Made by a program: the position numbers and the translations under genes | Source of the DNA: Oscillospiraceae bacterium | Lineage (GTDB): Bacteria; Bacillota; Clostridia; Oscillospirales; Ruminococcaceae | Length of the DNA stretch: 64,000 nucleotides | NCBI GenBank assembly: GCA_003453215.1 | Contig: DMMB01000069.1 | Coordinates: 24,276-88,275 of the forward strand | Direction: 5' to 3' | Shown: in pieces, positions 25,339 through 33,048 of the stretch | Layout of the letters: each line of letters opens with the position of its first letter | How positions within the stretch are numbered: the stretch's first letter is position 1 | Notes under the pieces: model-generated | Seen by the model: only the letters and a program-made list of their open reading frames with translations | The model's database searches: none | What the model was told of the DNA's origin: nothing

Positions 25339-25354
25339 GTTAGGCACAGCTAAC
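25339..25354. promoter_or_regulatory. Palindromic operator 2 (GTTAG-N6-CTAAC)
   Basis: GTTAGGCACAGCTAAC, directly downstream of the -10 of the minus-strand ABC promoter, thus over the expected transcription start. Confidence 0.78.
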
Positions 25355-25356
25355 CA

Positions 25357-25386
25357 GTATAATATCATGTTCCTTTTTTCTGTCAA
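25357..25386 (-). promoter_or_regulatory. Promoter of the ABC exporter operon
   Basis: Minus strand TTGACA (25386-25381), 18-base spacer, TATACT (25362-25357); ATTATA at spacing 17 is an alternative. Operator 2 follows immediately. Confidence 0.7.
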
Positions 25387-25423
25387 CCGCCCGAAAGCTT
25401 GTACTTTTTCCCATCTATTCGGC

Positions 25424-25452
25424 TTGACAAAAGGCCGCTCTCCGCCTATAAT
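25424..25452 (+). promoter_or_regulatory. Promoter of the ATC-hydrolase-family gene
   Basis: Perfect TTGACA (25424-25429), 17-base spacer, TATAAT (25447-25452). Confidence 0.85.
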
Positions 25453-25507
25453 ATGAGCCATCCGGAGACGGTATCGCTGCCATGGGCAGCTTTTTAAAGC
25501 ACCGACA

Positions 25508-25523
25508 GTTAGTCTTGGCTAAC
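25508..25523. promoter_or_regulatory. Palindromic operator 3 (GTTAG-N6-CTAAC)
   Basis: GTTAGTCTTGGCTAAC, in the 5' leader of the plus-strand gene, about 50 bases after the expected transcription start and 22 before the ATG. Confidence 0.75.
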
Positions 25524-25545
25524 TTTATGGAAAAGGAGTGTTTCT

Positions 25546-26190
25546 ATGAAATATGCGGGAATGCCCTGGAGTGTGTGGTTGGTATTTGGTTCTTCCTTCC
25601 GGAAGCACCTTTGCACCTGTTTTGGCCTTACTGCGCAGCAGGCAAGGGATGTTGCCCAACGTGCACACCGGAAATACCGGGAAATCATTGCCGAGCTGCC
25701 GGAATTTGAAAAAGAGGATCGCTTCTCTCTTAATATCATCCACTGCGCTATGCTGTGTGCCTTTATTCTGTGTATGCCGCAGCGCCCCGATGTAGAAACC
25801 CTGACCACTTATTACGCCGAGGCCACCATGACCCCTCTTATGAAGTGGTTCTGCCGCCAAAGCGGTAAAACCAAATTTACGACAAAGGATATGGAAAATA
25901 TGCGCCGGACGGAGGCCCTGCGGGCCGGCGATCGCAACCCTTATTTCTGGAATATGGAACTGCTCCCCTATGCCGATGGCAGCGGCTATGAAGCGCGCTT
26001 TACCTGCTGCGGCATTTGTGCCCTCACCAAAAAGCTGGGGCTTTACGACCTGACCCCCGCTCTGTGCCACCTGGATTACACCATGGGGGAAGCAGGCGGT
26101 GCCGCCCAGTTTGTCCGACAGTACACTCTGGCTACCGGCGGGCCGTACTGCGATTGCGGCTATGTCAAAAAATCCGCTTCCTCCCAATAA
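25546..26190 (+). CDS. L-2-amino-thiazoline-4-carboxylic acid hydrolase family protein
   Basis: 214 residues matching the ATC hydrolase-like family: central MTPLMKWFCRQSG and the C-terminal cysteine-rich block FTCCGICALTKKLGLYDLTPALCHLD followed by QYTLATGGPYCDCGYV. The founding activity opens a thiazoline ring on the way to cysteine, but many Firmicute members are untested. It is divergent from the ABC exporter operon and shares its operator type, so the two are likely co-regulated; a thiol or thiazoline-containing compound is a reasonable guess. AAAGGAG precedes the ATG. Confidence 0.8.
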   Translation: MKYAGMPWSVWLVFGSSFRKHLCTCFGLTAQQARDVAQRAHRKYREIIAELPEFEKEDRFSLNIIHCAMLCAFILCMPQRPDVETLTTYYAEATMTPLMKWFCRQSGKTKFTTKDMENMRRTEALRAGDRNPYFWNMELLPYADGSGYEARFTCCGICALTKKLGLYDLTPALCHLDYTMGEAGGAAQFVRQYTLATGGPYCDCGYVKKSASSQ

Positions 26191-26206
26191 TTCCCCACGC
26201 CAAAAT

Positions 26207-26245
26207 CCCCTGTGCCGGTTGCTGCCAGCACAGGGGTACTTTTTT
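26207..26245 (+). terminator. Terminator after the ATC-hydrolase-family gene
   Basis: Perfect 9-base-pair stem CCCCTGTGC/GCACAGGGG, 12-base loop, then TACTTTTTT. Confidence 0.88.
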
Positions 26246-26259
26246 ATCCTTTTTTCTTT

Positions 26260-26832
26260 TTACAGGCTGGCCGGGTCAATATGAAACTTTGCCTGCAGGA
26301 AGTACCGGTATTCCGGGTGGTCCTCCGCCTGGCGGTACTCCTCCCGCACCGTCCGTCCACTCCAGTCCGCTTCTTTTTCGGTCATTTCTTCGTAACGGCG
26401 CAGCACCAGCAGACCCTCCCGCTCTGCCTGCAAAATGGCTTCCAACGCATCGGGAATATACTCACAGCCTGTCACCGCCACCGGCCCGCGAGAGGTCACC
26501 GTATCCATAATCTGCACCGGCGGGCCGCGTCGGATCACCCGCTCCGCCGTATAGATATAGCCGGAAACACCGCGGTAGGTCTCCTCCAGCGCATGGGGGT
26601 AGTATTCCTCAATCCGTTGGCGGCCGTCTTCCGTAAAGCCATAAGGTCCCCACTTTTTCCAGGGGCCGTTGTAATCAAAGCCGGTTTCCCGGCAGTATTT
26701 TTCCACGGCGTTGCTCAGGTACACCAGGGTGTTTTCCCGTTTTTGTGAAAAGTACAGCAGCGAGATGCCATGGTTGGAAATGTGCGGCCGCAGCTCGGTC
26801 AATCCCCCCACGGGAGAAGCATGATACAGCAT
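26260..26832 (-). CDS. Conserved protein of unknown function, possible ADP-ribosyltransferase-like fold
   Basis: 190 residues, no signal peptide or membrane segment. The opening LYHASPVGGLTELRPHISNHG and the following ISLLYFSQKRENTLVYLSNA resemble the start of ART-fold families (H/R-Y/S-type first strands). The middle (AVEKYCRETGFDYNGPWKKWG and EEYYPHALEETYRGVSGYIY) fits a widespread Firmicute family without assigned function. I cannot identify catalytic residues with confidence. It follows tadA by 9 bases on the same strand. Confidence 0.6.
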   Translation of the reverse strand: MLYHASPVGGLTELRPHISNHGISLLYFSQKRENTLVYLSNAVEKYCRETGFDYNGPWKKWGPYGFTEDGRQRIEEYYPHALEETYRGVSGYIYTAERVIRRGPPVQIMDTVTSRGPVAVTGCEYIPDALEAILQAEREGLLVLRRYEEMTEKEADWSGRTVREEYRQAEDHPEYRYFLQAKFHIDPASL

Positions 26833-26841
26833 ATTTCCTCC

Positions 26842-27291
26842 TTATCCCTGCCGCTGACCGCGGAAAAATTCCGAAAGCAGTGCCGAGCACTCCTCTGCCA
26901 GCACGCCGGCTGTCAGTTTCGGCGCCGCCCCCAAATCCAGATGCGCCAGATTTAGCCGGGAACCCAAACACCCGTATTGCGGATCCGCCGCCCCATATAC
27001 CACCTGTCCTACCCGCGCATTCAGGATGACTCCACTGCACATCGGGCAGGGTTCCAGCGTGACATACAGCGTGCAGTCCTCCAGCCGCCAGTCCCCGCGG
27101 GCGCGGCAGGCCCCCTCAATGGCACGCACTTCGGCGTGTCCCAGCGGAGAACGGGTTGCTTCCCGGTCATTGCAGGCCGCCGCCAGCACAGTATCGCCGC
27201 ATACCACCACTGCCCCCACCGGAATTTCCCCGGCAGCGGCAGCTTTGCGGGCTTCGGCCAGCGCCATACGCATATAGGCTTCGTGGTTCAT
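26842..27291 (-). CDS. tadA: tRNA-specific adenosine deaminase TadA
   Basis: 149 residues. It has the zinc deaminase motifs HAEVRAIEGAC (His and catalytic Glu) and TLEPCPMCSGVILNARV (two Cys ligands), and the TadA-type tail YGAADPQYGCLGS. It makes inosine at position 34 of tRNA-Arg(ACG). The start at 27291 is the ATG six bases after AAAGGAG; the frame also opens at TTG two codons earlier. Confidence 0.95.
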   Translation of the reverse strand: MNHEAYMRMALAEARKAAAAGEIPVGAVVVCGDTVLAAACNDREATRSPLGHAEVRAIEGACRARGDWRLEDCTLYVTLEPCPMCSGVILNARVGQVVYGAADPQYGCLGSRLNLAHLDLGAAPKLTAGVLAEECSALLSEFFRGQRQG

Positions 27292-27321
27292 GGGCAACTC
27301 CTTTCGGGGATCATGCTTTAT

Positions 27322-28170
27322 TCAATGAACAGGGTACAGCAGGGCATTGCCCAGCAGCAGAAGCAGCGCCAGCGCCAGTGGAACGGTCATGCCCTGCCGA
27401 ATATTTCCCGGCTGTGGCAAGCGGTGCGGCAAACGACGCAGCATTAAAACAGCCACCGCACCCCATATCAATAGCACCGCCGGTAAAATTACCGTCGTCA
27501 CCGGCGAGGGGTGGTAGGTGGTCAGCCACGCAACCACATTATTGCACAGATGGATCAAAATCCCCCAGCGCAGTGTCCCGGTATAAAAAGTCACTGCCCC
27601 CAGCAGCAGCCCGGCCGCCAGGGCCGGCAGCCATTGGGTCAGGCTGCCATGGGCCCCCATAAACAGCAGAGCCGAAAGCCAGATGGCCGCCGTTTCTCCC
27701 GCCGGCCGTAGCGCGTGCAACACCGCCCCACGGAACAGCAGTTCCTCCATTACGGCCGGCAGCAGGATGGCCCCCACCAGAGAGAGCACCAGTGCCGGCG
27801 TACTTTGGGGCAGCGCCGCCGGGGCAAAGCGATCCGCCTCCGAAAAAAGACGCTGCAGCAGCATCGTCAACAAGTTGGCCCCCAGCAGCACCGCCAGGCC
27901 GGCCGGCAGCAGCCACAGGCTGCCGTTTTTCCCCCGTTTTAGGGGGCACAGCGCCACCATGGGCTGCCGCAGCAGCCGCAGGATCACCACCAACGGCAAT
28001 CCCAGCATCACCAGCTGCAGCAGCAGGCCTATTCCGGCCGCTGCTGTTTCCGGCAGCAAAGTCAGCCATTCCCGCTCCAGCCACGCCTTTCCCTGCATGG
28101 TCAGCCACAGTACCAGCATACCGCCGCCCGCGGCGGCACTTCCGCTGCGGTATCTTTTATCCTGCGGCAC
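27322..28170 (-). CDS. CPBP family intramembrane metalloprotease (CAAX protease-like)
   Basis: 282 residues, about eight hydrophobic segments. It carries the CPBP motifs: motif 1 MEELLFRGAV (EExxxR type), motif 2 LLFMGAHGSL (FxxxH), and motif 3 HLCNNVVAWL (HxxxN). Bacterial members process or modify membrane-linked peptides; the substrate is unknown. The start is uncertain. GTG at 28170 has a G-rich ribosome binding site 8 bases upstream, while the frame extends to a TTG at 28221. Confidence 0.85.
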   Translation of the reverse strand: MPQDKRYRSGSAAAGGGMLVLWLTMQGKAWLEREWLTLLPETAAAGIGLLLQLVMLGLPLVVILRLLRQPMVALCPLKRGKNGSLWLLPAGLAVLLGANLLTMLLQRLFSEADRFAPAALPQSTPALVLSLVGAILLPAVMEELLFRGAVLHALRPAGETAAIWLSALLFMGAHGSLTQWLPALAAGLLLGAVTFYTGTLRWGILIHLCNNVVAWLTTYHPSPVTTVILPAVLLIWGAVAVLMLRRLPHRLPQPGNIRQGMTVPLALALLLLLGNALLYPVH

Positions 28171-28245
28171 CGGCGTTGCCCCCTTTCCTCTCTGCACGTA
28201 AAGCGGCGCCCTCCCTATCAAGAGGGGGGAGCGCCGACGCCTTAC

Positions 28246-29343
28246 TTACACATTAAAGCGGAACAGCACCACATCGCCGTCCTGCATCACATACTCTTTT
28301 CCCTCACTGCGGATCAGGCCCTTTTCCTTTGCGGCCTGCAGGGAACCGCACTCGATCAGTGTCTCATAGGGTACCACCTCGGCCCGGATAAAGCCGCGTT
28401 CAAAATCACTGTGGATTTTGCCGGCTGCCTGCGGTGCCTTGGTACCCTTGGTAATGGTCCAGGCGCGCACCTCCGGTTTCCCTGCCGTCAGGAAGCTGAT
28501 AAGCCCCAACAAATCGTAGCCTGCCGTCACCAGGCGGTCCAGGCCGGATTGATGCAGTCCCAGTTCCTCCAGGAACATCTGCCGGTCCTCCGGCTCCATC
28601 TGGCTCAGCTCTTCTTCTATCTTGCCGCAGATGGGCACCACGCGGCTGCCCTCCGCCTCGGCAATCTCCACTACCTGCCGGTAAAGCGGATTCTCATTCA
28701 GATCCCCCGCAAAGTCGGCTTCGCTCAGGTTTGCCACATAGATGACCGGCTTGTTGGAAAGCAGTGGGCAATCGGCAATGAGTTCCTTTTCTTCCTCGGT
28801 ACAGGGGAAGTTCCGGGCGGATTTTCCTTCCCCCAGCCACTCGTTCAGCCGTTCAAAGACCGCCGCCTCTGCCAACGGTTTTTTATCGCCGCCCTTTGCT
28901 GCCTTTTTGCAGCGGTCAATCCGCCGCTCCACCAAATCAATATCGGAGAGCACCAGTTCCAGATTGATGGTTTCAATATCCCGGGCCGGGCCAATTTCGC
29001 CGCTGACATGGACAATTTCCCCATCATTAAAGCAGCGCACCACATGAATAATGGCATCCACTTCCCGGATATGGGAAAGGAACTTATTGCCGAGGCCTTC
29101 CCCCTGGGAAGCGCCCTTTACCAGACCTGCAATATCCACAAATTCAATGACCGCCGGGGTCACTTTATCGGGGGAATACATCTCGCACAGCTTGTCCAGG
29201 CGGGGATCCGGCACCGGTACAATGCCAACATTCGGTTCGATGGTGCAAAAAGGGTAATTTGCCGCACCGGCGCTGCCCCCGGTCAGGGCATTAAATATGG
29301 TGCTTTTCCCAACATTTGGGAGCCCTACGATACCTAATTTCAT
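28246..29343 (-). CDS. ychF: Redox-regulated ATPase YchF (Obg family)
   Basis: 365 residues, the full YchF length. P-loop GLPNVGKSTIFNALTG (7-22), switch region FVDIAGLVKGASQGEGLGN, the YchF-specific ATP-specificity loop around YVANLSEADF, and the C-terminal TGS domain (GKIHSDFERGFIRAEVV). It is a ribosome-associated ATPase linked to stress responses. It is monocistronic, and the gap upstream holds the left repeat of the Fec island. Confidence 0.96.
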   Translation of the reverse strand: MKLGIVGLPNVGKSTIFNALTGGSAGAANYPFCTIEPNVGIVPVPDPRLDKLCEMYSPDKVTPAVIEFVDIAGLVKGASQGEGLGNKFLSHIREVDAIIHVVRCFNDGEIVHVSGEIGPARDIETINLELVLSDIDLVERRIDRCKKAAKGGDKKPLAEAAVFERLNEWLGEGKSARNFPCTEEEKELIADCPLLSNKPVIYVANLSEADFAGDLNENPLYRQVVEIAEAEGSRVVPICGKIEEELSQMEPEDRQMFLEELGLHQSGLDRLVTAGYDLLGLISFLTAGKPEVRAWTITKGTKAPQAAGKIHSDFERGFIRAEVVPYETLIECGSLQAAKEKGLIRSEGKEYVMQDGDVVLFRFNV

Positions 29344-29406
29344 ATATCTCTACATCTCCTTAAAAAGTCTTTGTTTTACGGGGTTTTTGCGGTTTTATGT
29401 TTTTTG

Positions 29407-29428
29407 TTTACGCCATTTTTACGCCATT
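29407..29428. repeat. 11-bp tandem repeat (TTTACGCCATT x2)
   Basis: Two perfect, adjacent copies of TTTACGCCATT, 87 bases outside the left 26-bp direct repeat. Short direct repeats of this kind are typical of integrase arm-binding sites, but no integrase gene is present. Confidence 0.7.
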
Positions 29429-29493
29429 TGCGCGTTTGGATCTATGGGGCTTCATCAGTCAATACCATAAAATTATAACAGATAGGCGCTTTT

Positions 29494-29519
29494 CTCTCAA
29501 GGTGTTTTTCGAATTTTGT
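29494..29519 (+). repeat. Left 26-bp direct repeat of the Fec island
   Basis: Begins CTCTCAAGGTGTTTTTCG and ends AATTTTGT; identical to 32867-32892. The pair encloses the whole second Fec-type operon (about 3.4 kb). Flanking bases differ on both sides. Confidence 0.85.
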
Positions 29520-29609
29520 GGGCAGGTGATCTATCATTATGCTGTATCCTAAGCCAAAGCGGAAGGACACCCATGGGGTCTCCTCCCGCTTCAAGTATTT
29601 ATTTGGTTT

Positions 29610-30386
29610 TCATCGTCTGGTCATGATATAACGGTCTTTATATTCCAGCACGGCTATTTCCCCGTATATTTTGCCAAGTGCCGCTTCTATCTCCGCGCGG
29701 CTGGTGTTTCTCATATCAATTTCGTTCGCTATGGTGCCGTCTTGCATCAGCAGCAGGCGGTCACAGTAGCTCAGGGCAAAGTTAGGGTCGTGCAGGGTGA
29801 TAAGCCCTGCTTGCTGCCGCTCATGCAGCACCTCTCTTATTTTTTCCAGCACCATGTGCCGGTTGACAAAATCCAATGCGCTGTCTGGCTCGTCCATCAG
29901 CATCGCCGGCGTATCCTGCGAAAGGGCGCGCGCCAAAATGACCAGCTGCTTCTGACCCTCGCTTAAGGTGGCGTAGTCCCGCCCCGCCAGCTCTGCCAGC
30001 CCCAAATGGGTCAGATTCTCCATGGCAATTCGGCGGTGCGCTTCGCCGGGGGAGTCCAAAAGACGCAGCCGGGCGTTAAAGCCCATCAGCACGACCTCCA
30101 GCACGGTTTTACCCATGATAGGGCTGCCGCGCTGCGGGATATAACTCATCAGGCGGGCGCGGCTTTTCTCGTCCAGATGGGTGGTTTCGGTCTCCCCCAC
30201 CATACAGCTGCCCTCTTTCATCGGCAGCAGACCGCAGGCAGCGCGCAGCAGAGTGGTCTTGCCGCAGCCATTCAGTCCCAGCAGCGCGCAGAATTCCCCG
30301 CCTTCTACCGCAAGGGAAGCCCCGCGGACAATTTCCTTGCTGCCATATCCGGTATGGATATTCTGCAAAGAAAGCAATGTGCTCAT
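29610..30386 (-). CDS. ABC transporter ATP-binding protein (Fec/Btu type), island copy
   Basis: 258 residues: Walker A GLNGCGKTT (about 37-45), signature LSEGQKQLVILARALSQ (about 141-157; LSEGQ instead of LSGGQ), Walker B AMLMDEPDSALD, H-loop LITLHDP. It powers the permease encoded just upstream, whose stop it overlaps by four bases. It is last in the operon within the direct-repeat-bounded segment. It differs clearly in sequence from the ATPase at 4027, so it is not a recent duplicate. Confidence 0.94.
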   Translation of the reverse strand: MSTLLSLQNIHTGYGSKEIVRGASLAVEGGEFCALLGLNGCGKTTLLRAACGLLPMKEGSCMVGETETTHLDEKSRARLMSYIPQRGSPIMGKTVLEVVLMGFNARLRLLDSPGEAHRRIAMENLTHLGLAELAGRDYATLSEGQKQLVILARALSQDTPAMLMDEPDSALDFVNRHMVLEKIREVLHERQQAGLITLHDPNFALSYCDRLLLMQDGTIANEIDMRNTSRAEIEAALGKIYGEIAVLEYKDRYIMTRR

Positions 30387-31441
30387 ACCTTGCCCTCCTT
30401 GCGCTTACACATAAAGTACACCAGCACCGGCACACCGATGATAGTAGTAAGAATACTGATGGGCAGCCCGCCAGCATACAGGCTGCGGGCAAAAATATCT
30501 GCTACCAGCATCACGGCAGCGCCCACCATGGCGGAAAGCACCATAGTATCGGTATTTTCCCGTTTTATCATCATGCGGGCGATGTGCGGGGCGATAAGCC
30601 CGATAAAGGAGATCAGTCCCGTAATGCTGACGATTGAGGCAACCAGCAGGGTGGAAAGGGTGAGCACCGTCAGCCTTACCCGATACAGCCGCACCCCCAG
30701 TGTCCGGCATTCCTCTTCATTCAAAGAGAGAAGTCCTACTTGGCGGTGCAGCAAAAACAGCCCCACAAAACCGATCAGCCAAAACGGCAGGATAGAGAGC
30801 ACCTTGGAGGCTGTGACACCCGCAAAGGAGCCCATCGTCCAATACTCGATGGCAGCCAGGTTGGACTCGCTGTCGGCATAGTACTTCAGCAGCATAATGA
30901 CCGACTTGGCGACCGCCGAGATAACGATACCCGCCAGCACATAAGTAGCGGTGGTATTGGCACGGGTCGCCCGCACCAGCAGCATCACAAATGCCACAGC
31001 AAGCAATCCGCCCACAAAGGCACCCAGCGCAATGCCGCCCACACCGATGCCGACACTGACAATGGCAATGGCGGCGCCCAGATTGGCGCCGCTGGAAACA
31101 CCGATGATATCAGGGGACGCCAACGGATTGCGAAAGATCATCTGATAAACGGAGCCGGCAACGCCCAACCCCGCACCCGCCATCACACCCATGCAGGTGC
31201 GGGGCAGCCGCAGCGTGAAAAAGACCTTGCGGGTCATGGCGCTGACATCCCCGCCGGTCAGAATAGAAATGATCTCCCGTACCAAAATGGGGTAATTGCC
31301 GATGCAGATGGAGGCGATGAAACCCACGACAATGCACGCCCCTACCAGCCAGTAGGAGCGGATCACGGGTTTTCGGTTTTGCAGCATGGTTTCCTGCATA
31401 GTGTCTCCCTCTAATTCCACAGTGGGTTTATTGTACCGCAT
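30383..31441 (-). CDS. FecCD-family ABC transporter permease, island copy
   Basis: 352 residues, about 9-10 membrane segments, with family motifs LRLPRTCMGVMAGAGLGVAG, FRNPLASPDIIGVSSGA, EEECRTLGV and ITGLISFIGLIAPHIAR. It forms the membrane channel of the second chelate importer. A terminator hairpin (31470-31504) stands between the solute-binding protein gene and this gene, so the permease and ATPase should be expressed at a lower level than the binding protein. Confidence 0.94.
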   Translation of the reverse strand: MRYNKPTVELEGDTMQETMLQNRKPVIRSYWLVGACIVVGFIASICIGNYPILVREIISILTGGDVSAMTRKVFFTLRLPRTCMGVMAGAGLGVAGSVYQMIFRNPLASPDIIGVSSGANLGAAIAIVSVGIGVGGIALGAFVGGLLAVAFVMLLVRATRANTTATYVLAGIVISAVAKSVIMLLKYYADSESNLAAIEYWTMGSFAGVTASKVLSILPFWLIGFVGLFLLHRQVGLLSLNEEECRTLGVRLYRVRLTVLTLSTLLVASIVSITGLISFIGLIAPHIARMMIKRENTDTMVLSAMVGAAVMLVADIFARSLYAGGLPISILTTIIGVPVLVYFMCKRKEGKV

Positions 31442-31469
31442 ACGCCGTTAAAAAGCAAACAACGGGCAG

Positions 31470-31504
31470 AAAAAAACGGGATACCGCACGCAGCAGTATC
31501 CCGT
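31470..31504 (-). terminator. Internal terminator of the second Fec-type operon
   Basis: Minus strand: ACGGGATAC/GTATCCCGT stem, 11-base loop, followed by seven T. It lies between the binding-protein gene and the permease gene. Confidence 0.85.
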
Positions 31505-31523
31505 AGGTCATTCCAAAGAGGAA

Positions 31524-32603
31524 TCAGGCAGCCTGATCCAACGCAACATGGAAACCGTAGAAGGTGGAGTAGAACTCATCGGCATCTGCGGCAAACTGCT
31601 CGGCGGTGTACAGCTCAGGGTGCAGGGTGTGCAGCATCCACAGGGTACCCAAGATACCGGAGGGAACGGGGGAATCCCAAGCCTCAAAGCCGACGGGCAT
31701 CTGATAAACGGCACCGTTCTTCACAGCGGTCACATCGGCAAAAGTGGCGTTGTTCAGCACATCCTCGGCGGTGTAATCAGGGCTGCTTACGGCAAAGTTA
31801 TCGGTGGGGATCACGATCACATCGGGGTTCATGGTCAGGAAGGTCTCGTTATCAATGTCGGTCCAGGAGGTACCCTCCAGCACATCACCGGCGTTCTTGC
31901 CGCCCGCGGTGGTGATGAGGGAAGCCTGATACATCTCCTTGGGAGCAGTGCGCAGGATATCGCTGGTGCTGCCGATATACACGACAGGCTTCTGGTCATC
32001 GGTCAGATCCTTAGTCAGTTCTGCCACAGCCGCCAGCTTGGTATTGTAGTACTCGATCAGCGCGGTCGCTTTCTCCATGCTGTTGGTGGCGGTGCCGATG
32101 AGAGTAAACATTTCCATCAGCTGCTCATGGCTTTCCGGCAGGACCAGCAGGGTGGCAATACCCATTTCGGAAAGGGTCTGGGCAGTGTCCTTCTGCTTCA
32201 TGGGCAGAATAACAAGATCGGGATTGGCATTGACGCAGGCTTCCAGATCAAAAGCCTTGGCAGAGCCGACATTGGGCAGGTCGATAAGGGCGGGCGCCGC
32301 CAGCTGGTAAATAGGGCGTTTGGTGGATTTATCCTCGATGCCGACCATCTTATCGGAAAGTCCCAGCGCAATGCAGGCAGAGGAGGAAATGTAGTAGCCG
32401 GAAACGATACGCTCGGGCTCTTTCTCCAAGGTAACTTCACGACCAGCCATATCGGTCACGGTAAGAGGATAGGTAACGGCGGGAGTGGGATCGGGAGTGG
32501 GCTCCGGATCGGGAGCGGGGGTAGGCTCGTTGCCGCAGGCAGCAAAGGAAGCCACCATGATGACCGCCAGCAGCAGTGCCAGCAGTTTGTTCATACGCTT
32601 CAT
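31524..32603 (-). CDS. Fe/B12/haem-type binding lipoprotein, island copy
   Basis: 359 residues. Signal peptide with lipobox FAAC (Cys23), a proline/aspartate-rich linker (TPAPDPEPTPDPTP), then a FecB/BtuF-type fold (VTDMAGREVTLEKEPERIVSG, AFDLEACVNANPDLVILP, MNPDVIVIPTDNF). It captures the substrate for the permease at 30383. It is first in the operon behind a good promoter that is overlapped by a long inverted repeat. AAAGGAG precedes the ATG. Confidence 0.94.
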   Translation of the reverse strand: MKRMNKLLALLLAVIMVASFAACGNEPTPAPDPEPTPDPTPAVTYPLTVTDMAGREVTLEKEPERIVSGYYISSSACIALGLSDKMVGIEDKSTKRPIYQLAAPALIDLPNVGSAKAFDLEACVNANPDLVILPMKQKDTAQTLSEMGIATLLVLPESHEQLMEMFTLIGTATNSMEKATALIEYYNTKLAAVAELTKDLTDDQKPVVYIGSTSDILRTAPKEMYQASLITTAGGKNAGDVLEGTSWTDIDNETFLTMNPDVIVIPTDNFAVSSPDYTAEDVLNNATFADVTAVKNGAVYQMPVGFEAWDSPVPSGILGTLWMLHTLHPELYTAEQFAADADEFYSTFYGFHVALDQAA

Positions 32604-32648
32604 AAATCTTCTTTCTCCTTTTATCTAATTATAGAATAGCGCATCGTT

Positions 32649-32677
32649 ATTCTACTGCATGCTAAACCGTTTGTCAA
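32649..32677 (-). promoter_or_regulatory. Promoter of the second Fec-type operon
   Basis: Minus strand TTGACA (32677-32672), 17-base spacer, TAGAAT (32654-32649). Confidence 0.8.
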
Positions 32678-32700
32678 TACGGAATAAGTTTTCCGTATTG
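32675..32700. promoter_or_regulatory. Inverted repeat overlapping the -35 (candidate operator)
   Basis: Perfect 10-base arms CAATACGGAA and TTCCGTATTG around TAAGTT. It overlaps the -35 element, as expected for a repressor site. The inner CGGAATAA also occurs (reverse strand) near the first Fec promoter at 2774-2781. Confidence 0.6.
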
Positions 32701-32866
32701 TCTTATTATATGGAATGCTTTATAAACACCATTCGAAAATAAGTTCGGACATTGGTATCCGTTACAAACGCGTAGTCGTTTTAAGCCATCTGAAGCCATT
32801 CAATAAAGTTCTCGATGGCTTCAACTTTTTCTTTTGCATGATAAAATTACAGCAGAAAGAAGCCCC

Positions 32867-32892
32867 CTCTCAAGGTGTTTTTCGAATTTTGT
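32867..32892 (+). repeat. Right 26-bp direct repeat of the Fec island
   Basis: Exact copy of 29494-29519 in the same orientation. It lies about 90 bases before the ECF promoter. Between 32701 and 32866 I see only a GAAGCCAT...ATGGCTTC hairpin (about 32793-32823) followed by a T-rich tract, and no gene. Confidence 0.85.
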
Positions 32893-32996
32893 ACCCGATG
32901 AGGTCTGTGGCGTCTTTCAAATTCATTTCTTTTCCCGTTTTTACTATTGACCCCGCGTCTCTCTTTTCTCCCGATAAAAATTCTTGACATCCCGCC

Positions 32997-33022
32997 CGAC
33001 AATTTGTACTCTTAAATCGTAT
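32997..33022 (+). promoter_or_regulatory. ECF promoter of the second sigma factor gene (CGACAA-N15-CGTAT)
   Basis: CGACAA (32997-33002), 15-base spacer, CGTAT (33018-33022). The same two elements at the same spacing precede the DUF4358 gene at 34228-34253. Transcription would begin near 33030, just before the AGAAGGGA ribosome binding site. Confidence 0.65.
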
Positions 33023-33048
33023 CATCTTACAGAAGGGAAGTATCTGCC

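Noticed and set aside
25339..25354. Classical DtxR/IdeR box
   Set aside because: The half-sites look similar, but the arms are separated by 6 bases instead of forming the contiguous 19-bp DtxR consensus; kept only as one possible regulator class.
28184..28240. Hairpin between ychF and the CPBP protease as a clear terminator
   Set aside because: The GGCGC-CTCCC stem is strong, but there is no proper T run in the ychF direction and it overlaps the possible upstream start of the protease frame.
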